A stretch of 39,852 nt of DNA from Campylobacteraceae bacterium (GTDB lineage Bacteria; Campylobacterota; Campylobacteria; Campylobacterales; Campylobacteraceae), in the NCBI GenBank assembly GCA_031257555.1, contig JAIROK010000013.1, positions 1 through 39,852 on the forward strand, given 5' to 3'. Made by a program: the position numbers and the translations under genes. Below are positions 32,539 to 39,634 of the stretch, one piece after another. The stretch's first letter is position 1. Each line of letters starts with the position of its first letter. The notes below the pieces were generated by a model that worked only from the letters and a program-made list of their open reading frames with translations, did no database searches and had not been told where the DNA came from.

Positions 32539-33843
32539 CTATATTTTTTGAACATTGGGTATGAAAAGAGTTGCTACGGCTCCGCTTTTACCGTCTTTTC
32601 TATTTCTTAAAGATATAGATGCTCCCATAGCATCAGCTGCTCCTTTTGCCAAAAACAGTCCGAGTCCTGCTCCGCTTTTATTGCCAAATCGTCTAAATGG
32701 TGCAAAATAGTCCTTGCTCTCATCTATTCCATCTCCATCATCTATAACTTCTATGTAAAAGCCATTTTTGGAAGAGTGTGAAATTATAGTGATGCTGCTG
32801 CCATCTTTTGTAAATTTCAGTGCATTTTGAACAAAATTTTGCAAAATATGTATTAAAAGCGTAGGCTGAATAGTGATTTTGTAGCTTTTGGGACTAAATT
32901 TGGTTAAAATCTTTTCGTCTTTATTTGTGCTAAGTGCAAAAATTTTAAAATCTTCCACTTTTTCATTCAAGAACTTAATCAAATCTATCTTTTCACTCTC
33001 TTCAAACTGTGCTCCCTCTTGCCTGCCTATTTCGAGTACGGAATTTATCATTTTGTTCATTTCGTCAATTTTATCGTTACTTTTTTTTATCGTTTCAGCG
33101 TAAGCGTCAAAATCCCTTTTTCTTAAAAGTGTAACTTCATTTTTGGTTTTCATAACAGCAAGTGGAGTTTTAAGTTCATGTGCTATACCGATAAAAAGCT
33201 CTCTTTGGTATTTGATAAACGTCTGTATTCTATTGATAAGCTTATTTATGGCTTCTCCAAGCGAAGAAAATTCTTCAGGAAGAGATGAAGTGTCTATGGG
33301 TTTCAAAAAATTTTCATTCATATCAGACAGTTTATAATTGAGTGTTTTTATAGGCACTAAAAGTATACGTGATAGCAAAAATGCGTGAAAAATAACTAAA
33401 AAAATTGCCGAACAATTAATAATCATTACACTAAAAAGAATCTCTCTTAAAACTATATTTGTATGCGTTATATCGTAGGTTAATTTTAAAAAAACGGAGT
33501 CATTTTTGTCATATGGATACAGTACCGATAAAAAGTCTCTTCCATCTTTACTTTGTGTTTCAAATATCGTCTCTTGCTGACCCTCTTTTTTCTCAACGAA
33601 TTCTAATCTGCCTTCGTGTCCGCTTTGACTTTGAAATACTATCTCTTTTTCATGTTTGATGGCTTCGATTCCATACTCATCTATAATACCTGTAACCTCT
33701 TTTGTGAGCGAACCTGTTAAATTGTGATGTATAGAGACTTTTATATAGGTATAAAGAATTATAGAAAATATTATAATTAGTGCCGCAGAAGACGGCACTA
33801 ATTGTGTGATAAATTTAACCCTTATGCTTTTTTGGGAAAGCAA
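32539..33843 (-). CDS. Sensor histidine kinase paired with the CosR-like regulator
   Basis: A 434-residue membrane kinase. Two hydrophobic helices (about 15-35 and 133-158) enclose a roughly 100-residue extracytoplasmic sensor domain with charged sequence. A HAMP-like linker runs to about 215. The phospho-acceptor is H222 in GIAHELKTPLAV. The ATPase domain has the N box NFVQNALKF (N340), G1 DDGDGI and G2 GAGLGLFLAKG. All catalytic boxes are intact. Start TTG 33843 overlaps the regulator by 22 bases, indicating tight coupling and a cognate pair. Campylobacter CosR and Helicobacter HsrA are, to my knowledge, orphans without such a kinase. Confidence 0.88.
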   Translation of the reverse strand: MLSQKSIRVKFITQLVPSSAALIIIFSIILYTYIKVSIHHNLTGSLTKEVTGIIDEYGIEAIKHEKEIVFQSQSGHEGRLEFVEKKEGQQETIFETQSKDGRDFLSVLYPYDKNDSVFLKLTYDITHTNIVLREILFSVMIINCSAIFLVIFHAFLLSRILLVPIKTLNYKLSDMNENFLKPIDTSSLPEEFSSLGEAINKLINRIQTFIKYQRELFIGIAHELKTPLAVMKTKNEVTLLRKRDFDAYAETIKKSNDKIDEMNKMINSVLEIGRQEGAQFEESEKIDLIKFLNEKVEDFKIFALSTNKDEKILTKFSPKSYKITIQPTLLIHILQNFVQNALKFTKDGSSITIISHSSKNGFYIEVIDDGDGIDESKDYFAPFRRFGNKSGAGLGLFLAKGAADAMGASISLRNRKDGKSGAVATLFIPNVQKI

Positions 33844-34493
33844 AATCGATAACCGCGTCTTCTTACTGTTTCTATAGTTGATATACCAAGAGGTTTATCC
33901 ATTTTTTGACGAATTTGATTGATAGCTACCTCTATCACATTTGGAGTTACCAATTCAGGTTCTTCCCAAATGGCATCCAACAACTGCTCTTTTGATACTA
34001 TTTGATCAGAATGGCGTGCCAAATGAGTTAAAACTTCAAACGGTTTACCTTTTAATTCAATGTCTGTGCCCTTGTAAATAATCTTCTCTTCATCAGGGTC
34101 TATAGTCAAATCATCTATTTTGATAACGTTTGTGCCGCCAAATCTTAGTCTTGCTTCAATTCTTGCAACCAAAACATCAAAATTAAAAGGTTTTTTAATA
34201 TAGTCATCCGCACCGGCTTTAAGAGCTTTTACTTCACTGTCTTTGTCATCTTTTGCAGATAAGATGATAACTGCTGTTTTAGATGTTTTTTGTTTTATTA
34301 CATTTACCAAATCAATTCCATCGCCATCAGGCAGCATCCAATCTGCCAAAACCAAATCATAATTTCTAATGCCGATAAAGTATTCGGCGTCCTTGAAGTT
34401 TTCTGATGTATCGGTTTGATAACCAAACTCTTGAAGACCTTCTGAAATGGTCTTATTCAGGGTTACTTCATCTTCAACAATCAATATTCGCAT
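33822..34493 (-). CDS. cosR: CosR/HsrA-like OmpR-family response regulator
   Basis: A 223-residue regulator very similar to Campylobacter CosR and Helicobacter HP1043/HsrA. The C-terminal winged helix has LKGKPFEVLTHLARHSDQIV, WEEPELVTPNVIEVAINQIR and RRRGYRFCFPKK. The redox-sensing cysteine reported for CosR (C218) is present. Unlike CosR, whose position 51 is Asn, the receiver here has D51 (LADWMLPDGDG) with acidic residues E7/D8, so it should accept phosphate. CosR is essential and controls oxidative-stress genes such as ahpC and katA, and HsrA controls central respiration. The kinase downstream overlaps it. Confidence 0.9.
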   Translation of the reverse strand: MRILIVEDEVTLNKTISEGLQEFGYQTDTSENFKDAEYFIGIRNYDLVLADWMLPDGDGIDLVNVIKQKTSKTAVIILSAKDDKDSEVKALKAGADDYIKKPFNFDVLVARIEARLRFGGTNVIKIDDLTIDPDEEKIIYKGTDIELKGKPFEVLTHLARHSDQIVSKEQLLDAIWEEPELVTPNVIEVAINQIRQKMDKPLGISTIETVRRRGYRFCFPKKA

Positions 34494-34574
34494 TGTTTGT
34501 ATTCCTTGCTAAAAAAAGTTTAAGCGTGATTATAGCACTTTTTTAGAAATTTTTAAAGTTTTTTTTAGAAATTT

Positions 34575-34913
34575 TTAAAAAAATTTATCTATCTGTGCTC
34601 CCACAAGCCTATTTTCAAGGATTGAGGGCTTTAGTATTTTTAGATAAACTCTGCATATCCTTGGAGATATCTTTGCGATTTTTTTACTTATATATACTAA
34701 AGCTTCCTCTATAGTAAAAAAATTTTTACTTTGCAGGCTGTTTTTTATAATATCACATATAAGCACGTAATCTATCAGCGATTTTTTGCTGTATTTTATC
34801 TCCACTCTTGCTTCGACTTCAACTTTTTGAGGTATCTTTCGCTCTTTTTCAAGCAATCCTATGATAGCTTCAAATTCGAACCCTTCAACCAAAAGTGTTA
34901 TTTTTTCAGACAA
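34575..34913 (-). CDS. folB: Dihydroneopterin aldolase FolB-like
   Basis: A 112-residue small enzyme of folate synthesis (dihydroneopterin to 6-hydroxymethyl-dihydropterin). The pattern VEGFEFEAIIGLLEKERK matches the family's conserved G(x)5-8 E(R) region, followed by DYVLICDIIKNSL and FFTIEEALVYISK. The sequence is divergent, but gene order (plsY-folB-cosR) supports it. It overlaps plsY by 8 bases. Confidence 0.78.
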   Translation of the reverse strand: MSEKITLLVEGFEFEAIIGLLEKERKIPQKVEVEARVEIKYSKKSLIDYVLICDIIKNSLQSKNFFTIEEALVYISKKIAKISPRICRVYLKILKPSILENRLVGAQIDKFF

Positions 34914-35553
34914 CTTTGCTTTCCTCTTTTTTGATAAGTCTGATAATGTTTGGGATATGCTTGTAAAATATTATAAATACTATAAAAACAAGCGGTGTAA
35001 AGCTGTTCACTTCAGGGATTGTTCCATCTATCAAAATAACAGAAATAATCAATGCTGCAACTGCCAAAAGTGAAGCAACAGAAGAGATTTTTAAAATCCT
35101 GCCGGCAATAAACCAGACGACTATAGCTATTAATGTTTCTTTCGGCAGTAAAAACATCATCACGCCAGCACCGGTAGCAACCCCTTTGCCGCCTTCAAAT
35201 TTAAGATACGGACTAAAGCAGTGTCCTGCTATTGCCATGATAGCGATTAACCACAAAACATTTGTATCAAATTCAAGCAATTTTCCTAAAATAAGCATGA
35301 AAACGCCCTTGAGTGCATCTAATACTACTGTTGCAATGGCAAGTTTTTTTGCCAAAGAGGGGTTTTTTTCTTTTACTACTCTTAGCACATTTGTGGCTCC
35401 TATGCTTTGGCTTCCGGCGTCTTTTAGATTAACATCAGCAAATTTTTTTGCTAAAATCAAGCCAAATGGAATGCCACCCACAAAAAAGCTTATAATGTAA
35501 AATATGAAATGTATATTTGTAACAAGTCCTGCTAAAATATCAAATATCGGCAT
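34906..35553 (-). CDS. plsY: Glycerol-3-phosphate acyltransferase PlsY
   Basis: Inner-membrane enzyme that transfers the acyl group from acyl-phosphate (the PlsX product) to glycerol-3-phosphate. The 215-residue protein has several hydrophobic helices and the PlsY signatures GGIPFGLILAKKFADVNLKD, GSQSIGATNVLR, HCFSPYLKFEGGKGVATGAG. Length is normal. It is the first gene of the minus-strand block running to ppx. Confidence 0.94.
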   Translation of the reverse strand: MPIFDILAGLVTNIHFIFYIISFFVGGIPFGLILAKKFADVNLKDAGSQSIGATNVLRVVKEKNPSLAKKLAIATVVLDALKGVFMLILGKLLEFDTNVLWLIAIMAIAGHCFSPYLKFEGGKGVATGAGVMMFLLPKETLIAIVVWFIAGRILKISSVASLLAVAALIISVILIDGTIPEVNSFTPLVFIVFIIFYKHIPNIIRLIKKEESKVV

Positions 35554-35642
35554 GAAAGTCCTTTTTTAAAGTGTATCTGAAGTTGGATATTTTATCAAAA
35601 AAGAGTTATAAAAAGCTTTTAGCGCTAATTTGTAATTAGCAA

Positions 35643-35678
35643 ATTGTGAAACTCCAACCTTTGGATTACAGTTTATAA
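35643..35678 (+). repeat. IS left inverted repeat
   Basis: 36 bases identical to the reverse complement of 36645-36680. The terminus reads ATTGTGAAACTCCAACC inward. A separate GCTAATT-TGT-AATTAGC palindrome lies just outside it (35624-35640). Confidence 0.9.
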
Positions 35679-35704
35679 TGTTAAAAAATTATAAGGAGTA
35701 AGCG

Positions 35705-36625
35705 GTGTTTGGAAAGGAACAACAAAGAGAAATAAATCGCAAATTGAAAATATTAAAAGAGGCAGAAAAGTGCAATAATATCTCCTTCGCATGCAGGCAT
35801 TATGGTATCTCAAGAGTTACTTTTTATAGATGGCAAAGACACTACAGGCAGTGCGGGGACAAGGGTTTGATAAACTCAAAGCCTTGTCCCCAAAATATTA
35901 AAATACGAGTTTGTGCCGAAACAGAAAAGCAAATTATATTTTTAAGAAAAACTTTTCTTTTCGGTCCCATGAGCATATCTTGGTATCTTGATAAATATTT
36001 TAACATTAAAGTGTCTCAAAACGGCGTACGCGGAGTGCTGTTGAGGCACAACATGAACATACTGCCTAAATATATAACCAGACACAGTCAAAGAGTATTT
36101 AGACGATATGAAAAAGAAACTCCCGGACATCATGTACAAGTTGATGTTAAATTTCTCTTTTTCCAAAATAAATACAATGAAAAAATTAAAAAGTTTTAAT
36201 ACACAGCCATTGATGATTGTACGCGGATTAGAGCACTTAAAATATATGATAAGCATACACAGAATAACGCTATTGATTTCATAAATTATGTTGTTGAAAA
36301 ATTTCCTTTTCGCATTAATGTTATTCGCACTGATAGCGGGCATGAGTTTCAAACAAAATTTGATTTATATGTTCAGGACTTAGGAATGGAACATGTTTAT
36401 ATTAAACCAGGCACGCCTCGCTTAAATGGTAAAGTAGAACGTTCACATTTAACGGATAAAAGAGAGTTTTATCAACTTTTGGAGTATAAAAACGATGTTG
36501 ATATTGAAGAAAAACTTAAAGAGTGGGAAAATTTCTATAACTTTTACAGACCTCACAGAAGCCTGCAAGGTAAGACCCCTTATCAAGCGCTAATGGATAA
36601 AGTTGCTTTAATAAAATATGTGTAA
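35705..36625 (+). pseudogene. IS transposase, interrupted by an in-frame TAA
   Basis: GTG 35705 with an AAGGAG site starts a frame of 307 codons including one stop. The N-terminal helix-turn-helix has SFACRHYGISRVTFYRWQRHY. The DDE catalytic residues are all present: D147 in HHVQVDVKF, D in VIRTDSGHEF and E in LNGKVERSHL. TAA at 36197-36199 falls in KIKKF-stop-YTAIDDCTR, where relatives have Gln (CAA to TAA is one change), and the frame resumes directly, so no frameshift is involved. The C-terminal FYRPHRSLQGKTPYQAL is intact. The element is probably inactive unless the stop is read through. Confidence 0.88.
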
Positions 36626-36644
36626 TAATCACAAAATTTTTCAG

Positions 36645-36680
36645 TTATAAACTGTAATCCAAAGGTTGGAGTTTCACAAT
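36645..36680 (-). repeat. IS right inverted repeat
   Basis: Exact reverse complement of the left end. The reading frame of the downstream gene is open from inside this repeat (after TAA 36655). Confidence 0.9.
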
Positions 36681-36702
36681 TCTTCAAAAATTAATTAATG
36701 TA

Positions 36703-37620
36703 TTGACGAATCACGATAAGTATAAAAAAAGAAGCATAAAAACCACTTATGGCGAAGACAATCCTGATAAAACTTTTTATATCATAAGAATACCTCAAGA
36801 TACCGTAGGACTATTTTCAATTATATTAACAAACTTAACACATATTACTTATGCTGTTAAAAACGGATATATTCCTGTAGTTGATTTAAAAAATATCAAA
36901 AATCTATATTCAGATGGTAAAAGTAATGCGTGGGAGCTTTTTTTCGAACAGCCAATGGGATATGATTTGGATGATATAGCTGCAAGCAAAAATATTATTT
37001 TAAGTAGTTTGGAGCGTATACATGAAACTTACTCAATGAATGTTAATGAAATATATTATAATCAGTACAAAGATAAGTTTCTTGTCTTTAAAGATATCTA
37101 TAAGAAATATATTAAAGCCAACCAAAGTTCACTAGAGTATATTCAAACGGATTTTAACGCTGTATTTCAACATGGAAGAAGAGTGCTCGGCGTTTTATGC
37201 AGGGGTACGGACTATACTTTGAAAAAACCAAAAGGTCACCCAATTCAGCCTGAAACAATAGATATAATTAAAAAAGCAAAAGAAATTATAAAAAAATACA
37301 ATTGTTCACATATATATTTAGCTACGGAAGACGAGAGTGTATATGAACTTTTCAAATCATACTTTAGAGATATACTATTAACAAACAGACAAAAGCGTTT
37401 TACTAACGAAGAACTTAAAGATGTCAGATATCTTGCTCAAATTAACCGTGACAGAGAAGATGATAAATACTTGACTGCGCTTGAATATCTGTCTTCGATA
37501 AATATACTCTCAAAATGTAATTGCTTTATGGGAGGCAGAACTTCCGGTACAGCAGGAGTGTATTTTATGAGTGATGGTTTTGAATATGATTATACTTGGG
37601 ATATAGGGGTGTATCAATAG
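36703..37620 (+). CDS. Fucosyltransferase-like glycan protein, 5' end probably removed by the IS
   Basis: A 305-residue cytosolic protein. Visible motifs are NPDKTFYIIRI near the N-terminus, GVLCRGTDYT (like the HxRxTD nucleotide-sugar motif of O- and alpha-1,6-fucosyltransferases), HIYLATEDESVYELF, and GGRTSGTAG. Proteins like this occur in LPS/capsule clusters and are usually annotated hypothetical or alpha-1,6-fucosyltransferase-like. The only start is TTG 36703, 22 bases after the IS end, with no ribosome site, and the frame is open into the IS repeat. I infer that the original start was cut away. It has no glycan-gene neighbours. Confidence 0.6.
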   Translation: MTNHDKYKKRSIKTTYGEDNPDKTFYIIRIPQDTVGLFSIILTNLTHITYAVKNGYIPVVDLKNIKNLYSDGKSNAWELFFEQPMGYDLDDIAASKNIILSSLERIHETYSMNVNEIYYNQYKDKFLVFKDIYKKYIKANQSSLEYIQTDFNAVFQHGRRVLGVLCRGTDYTLKKPKGHPIQPETIDIIKKAKEIIKKYNCSHIYLATEDESVYELFKSYFRDILLTNRQKRFTNEELKDVRYLAQINRDREDDKYLTALEYLSSINILSKCNCFMGGRTSGTAGVYFMSDGFEYDYTWDIGVYQ

Positions 37621-37968
37621 CTTTGTTTGCATAAAAAATCAATTGTCTGTAAAAATAATATCGCTTTTTAAATTGCTGCCAAAATAAAACAGCAAGTGAT
37701 TATCTCTCTTTTGTCATAAGCTTGGAATTCACAACATGAAGCGTTCATAATCCTCCTCCTTTCGTCAGTGTAGCAAGTCCAATTATGAATGAAGTACGAT
37801 AAATAAAAACTATGGATTGTTGTGTTGCGCTTACAACAACGGAGCATGACATTTATCCATACAAAAAGCAATAAGAGATATATCCAACATTTTAATTGAC
37901 CTTTACATCTATTTGTCTTTATCAGATTTGCACGCATGATATAATACCAAAAACCACAAGGGAAATTC
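37621..37968. other. Spacer with an eroded palindromic element
   Basis: 348 bases without a credible gene; the open frames on the minus strand here run into the next gene's antisense. TATGGAT (37813-37819) and ATCCATA (37857-37863) flank an inner TTGT...ACAA palindrome. The segment GGATTG...CGGAGCATGA resembles the repeat at 39301-39340 (GGATTG...CGGAGCATGA), so this may be a degenerate relative of repeat family B. Confidence 0.5.
37940..37945 (+). promoter_or_regulatory. Extended -10 element of the gamma-carbonic-anhydrase-like gene
   Basis: TATAAT preceded by TGA lies 24 bases before the ATG; AAGGGA follows as ribosome site. Confidence 0.5.
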
Positions 37969-38496
37969 ATGATATATGATTTTAAAAAAACTACACCGCA
38001 AATAGGCAAAAATGTTTTTATGGCAAAAAGCGCTGATGTCATCGGAGATGTCAAGATAGGAGATGACAGTTCCATATGGTTTAAGACCGTGATAAGAGGC
38101 GATGTGCACAATATCCGCATAGGAGAACGTACAAGCATACAAGACGGCAGTATTATACATGTTACGCACTATAAACTTGACGATAAAAGCGACGGATATC
38201 CCACCATCATCGGTGATGACGTAACTGTCGGACATGGAGTGATATTGCATGGCTGTACAATCGAAAATGCCTGCCTTATCGGTATGGGAGCCGTAATATT
38301 GGATGGTGCAAACATAGGCAAAGAGTCGATAGTCGGCGCGGGGTCTTTAGTTACGCAGGGGAAAAGTTTCCCGGCACGGTCTCTTATAATAGGCTCTCCT
38401 GCCCGCGCGGTGAGAACGCTGAACAATGAAGAGGTAAAAGAGTTGTATGCTTCTGCGGCGCGTTATGTAAAATTTAAAGATGAGTATTTGAAGTAA
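37969..38496 (+). CDS. Gamma-carbonic anhydrase family protein (YrdA/PaaY-like)
   Basis: A 175-residue left-handed beta-helix protein of hexapeptide repeats (IGDVKIGDDSSIWF, VIRGDVHNIRIGERTSIQDG). Metal-ligand histidines are in IIHVTH and VGHGVILHG, as in gamma-class carbonic anhydrases. Many YrdA/PaaY members have weak or no carbonic anhydrase activity and act as thioesterases or are of unknown role, so I give no symbol. It has its own promoter and stands between the IS region and the repeat cluster. Confidence 0.85.
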   Translation: MIYDFKKTTPQIGKNVFMAKSADVIGDVKIGDDSSIWFKTVIRGDVHNIRIGERTSIQDGSIIHVTHYKLDDKSDGYPTIIGDDVTVGHGVILHGCTIENACLIGMGAVILDGANIGKESIVGAGSLVTQGKSFPARSLIIGSPARAVRTLNNEEVKELYASAARYVKFKDEYLK

Positions 38497-38818
38497 AAAT
38501 AAATTTTATTTTGTAAATTCAAGCAACAATAAAACCCAATGATAGGGATATTCTCATCGCTTATTATTATTTTAATTCGGCAGAGAGTTTTTGTTGTGAT
38601 ACGACTTTGGGCATAAACTCATGAATGTTTCAAGAATGGATTTGCTGTAATCGTTTACTGATTTTTATTTTTTATAGCGGCATTCATAACGATGAGCGTA
38701 AGCCACTTCGAAAGCCTCTTTTTGACATATGAGCAAAGAAAGTGTTTTAAAAAATAGTCCGTTTCGAAAAGCAGCATATTTGTCCGTATGTTATTTTTGA
38801 GATGAAAGAGATATGATA

Positions 38819-38854
38819 GATTGCCGCGTCATGCTTCGCACTCTTCGCAATGAC
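38819..38854 (-). repeat. REP-like repeat, family B copy 1
   Basis: GATTGCCGCGTC...CTTCGCAATGAC, with inverted ends GATTGC/GCAATG; the orientation is opposite to copies 2 and 3. Confidence 0.7.
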
Positions 38855-39041
38855 AAAAGAGGTGAATATTAATTTCGATAGAATAACTTTTAATACTTTA
38901 TTGTAATCTTCCGCCATTGCTGTATCGATTTCATTAGCTACAATTACGTAAAAGAATTGATTAAATACAATGATAAAAAAACCATCCCATTCTGTCATTA
39001 TAAGCGAAATACGACACTACAATTTAAAGACGATCGTTCCT

Positions 39042-39076
39042 TGTCATTGCAAGGAGCGTTAGCGACGCGGCAATTC
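39042..39076 (+). repeat. REP-like repeat, family B copy 2
   Basis: TGTCATTGCAAGGAGCG followed by TTAGCGACGCGGCAATTC matches the widespread GTCATTGCGAGGAGCG...GCGACGCGGCAATCC dispersed palindrome of many bacterial genomes. Confidence 0.75.
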
Positions 39077-39138
39077 AGTAATACGAAGTGTTTGCAATCA
39101 ATCACAATTCCTCCTCCGTTATTGTGGCATTTTCATCC

Positions 39139-39172
39139 GTCATTGCGAGGAACGAAGTGACGAAGCAATCCA
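39139..39172 (+). repeat. REP-like repeat, family B copy 3
   Basis: GTCATTGCGAGGAACGAAGT then GACGAAGCAATCCA, the best preserved copy in the window. Confidence 0.78.
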
Positions 39173-39290
39173 GCCACATTTTTTCTCTGTCATTGTAAGT
39201 ACGTCAATCCATATGTGCTACAAACAAAGAATAATTTTTATTCTCTCAAAATATTAAACTCTTCGTATTTTTAAGACTGCTACACTGTGC

Positions 39291-39518
39291 TTATAACGCT
39301 GGATTGCCACGCCGCAAGCGGCTCGCAATGACGGAGCATGAAATGAAAGGGTATGTTTTGTTCGAAATGAGTCTTGTGTGCGATATGAGTTTGGCAAAAA
39401 TTTCTGTCAGCTCTGCTTTCAAAGCGTTTTTAGCCGCGGCTACAAGTTCAACAAACTCTTTGTGCGTTTTGTCCATCTGTTCAACTCCAAGCTCAAAGTC
39501 TTTTCGCCATTCCATCAT
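39291..39518 (-). pseudogene. Bacteriohemerythrin gene truncated by a repeat
   Basis: The first 45-50 residues are a clear bacteriohemerythrin start: MEWRKDFELGVEQMDKTHKE, with the first iron-ligand His (DKTHKEF), and continue to FAKLISHTR. Full proteins run to about 130 residues with further HxxxE and HxxxH ligands. Here homology stops after about residue 50. The last 15 residues (CSVIASRLRRGNPAL) are simply a translation of the family B repeat at 39301-39332, ending at TAA 39291-39293. Most of the four-helix bundle and most O2/iron ligands are missing, so it should be non-functional. An AAAAGG site precedes the ATG. Confidence 0.82.
39301..39332 (-). repeat. REP-like repeat, family B copy 4
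   Basis: GGATTGCCACGCCGCAAGCG then GCTCGCAATGAC, reverse orientation relative to copies 2 and 3. It forms the artificial 3' end of the hemerythrin remnant. Confidence 0.75.
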
Positions 39519-39634
39519 CAACCTTTTCTATTTTTACGTAGATATGCAAAATTCGTTCCTCTTTAAAATATAAAATTTTAAGTCCTTATTGGTTAAAATT
39601 CACCTCTTACTTGCTTTTAAAAGGACTTACTACT

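Larger units (their letters stand above)
35643..36680 (+). mobile_element. Insertion sequence of the IS481-like DDE group
   Basis: A 1,038-bp element bounded by perfect 36-bp inverted repeats and containing one transposase gene that fills most of it. The outer bases (A)TTGTGAAAC...GTTTCACAA(T) and the DDE integrase type fit IS481-like or related IS3-superfamily elements. No target-site duplication is evident: bases outside the left end (GCAA) and the right end (TCTT) differ. It separates plsY from an orphan glycosyltransferase-like gene that starts at its border. Confidence 0.88.
38497..39290. other. Gene-free spacer carrying REP-like repeats
   Basis: About 790 bases with no convincing gene. 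It contains three copies of repeat family B; a fourth lies in the adjoining hemerythrin remnant (all annotated separately). The sequence between repeats (for example 38500-38800) shows nothing recognisable, and the short open frames have no protein character. Confidence 0.65.

Noticed and set aside
34080-34493. Degenerate receiver as in Campylobacter CosR
   Set aside because: Residue 51 is Asp and the acidic pair near the N-terminus is present, so the receiver looks competent.
35624-35640. GCTAATT-TGT-AATTAGC palindrome as part of the IS end
   Set aside because: It lies outside the identical inverted repeats and has no counterpart at the right end.
37668-38250. Minus-strand open frames beside the gamma-carbonic-anhydrase-like gene
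   Set aside because: They are antisense shadows of that gene extended into AT-rich spacer, with no conserved motif.
38819-39332. CRISPR array
   Set aside because: Repeats are palindromic, irregularly spaced, in both orientations and imperfect; no cas genes are present.
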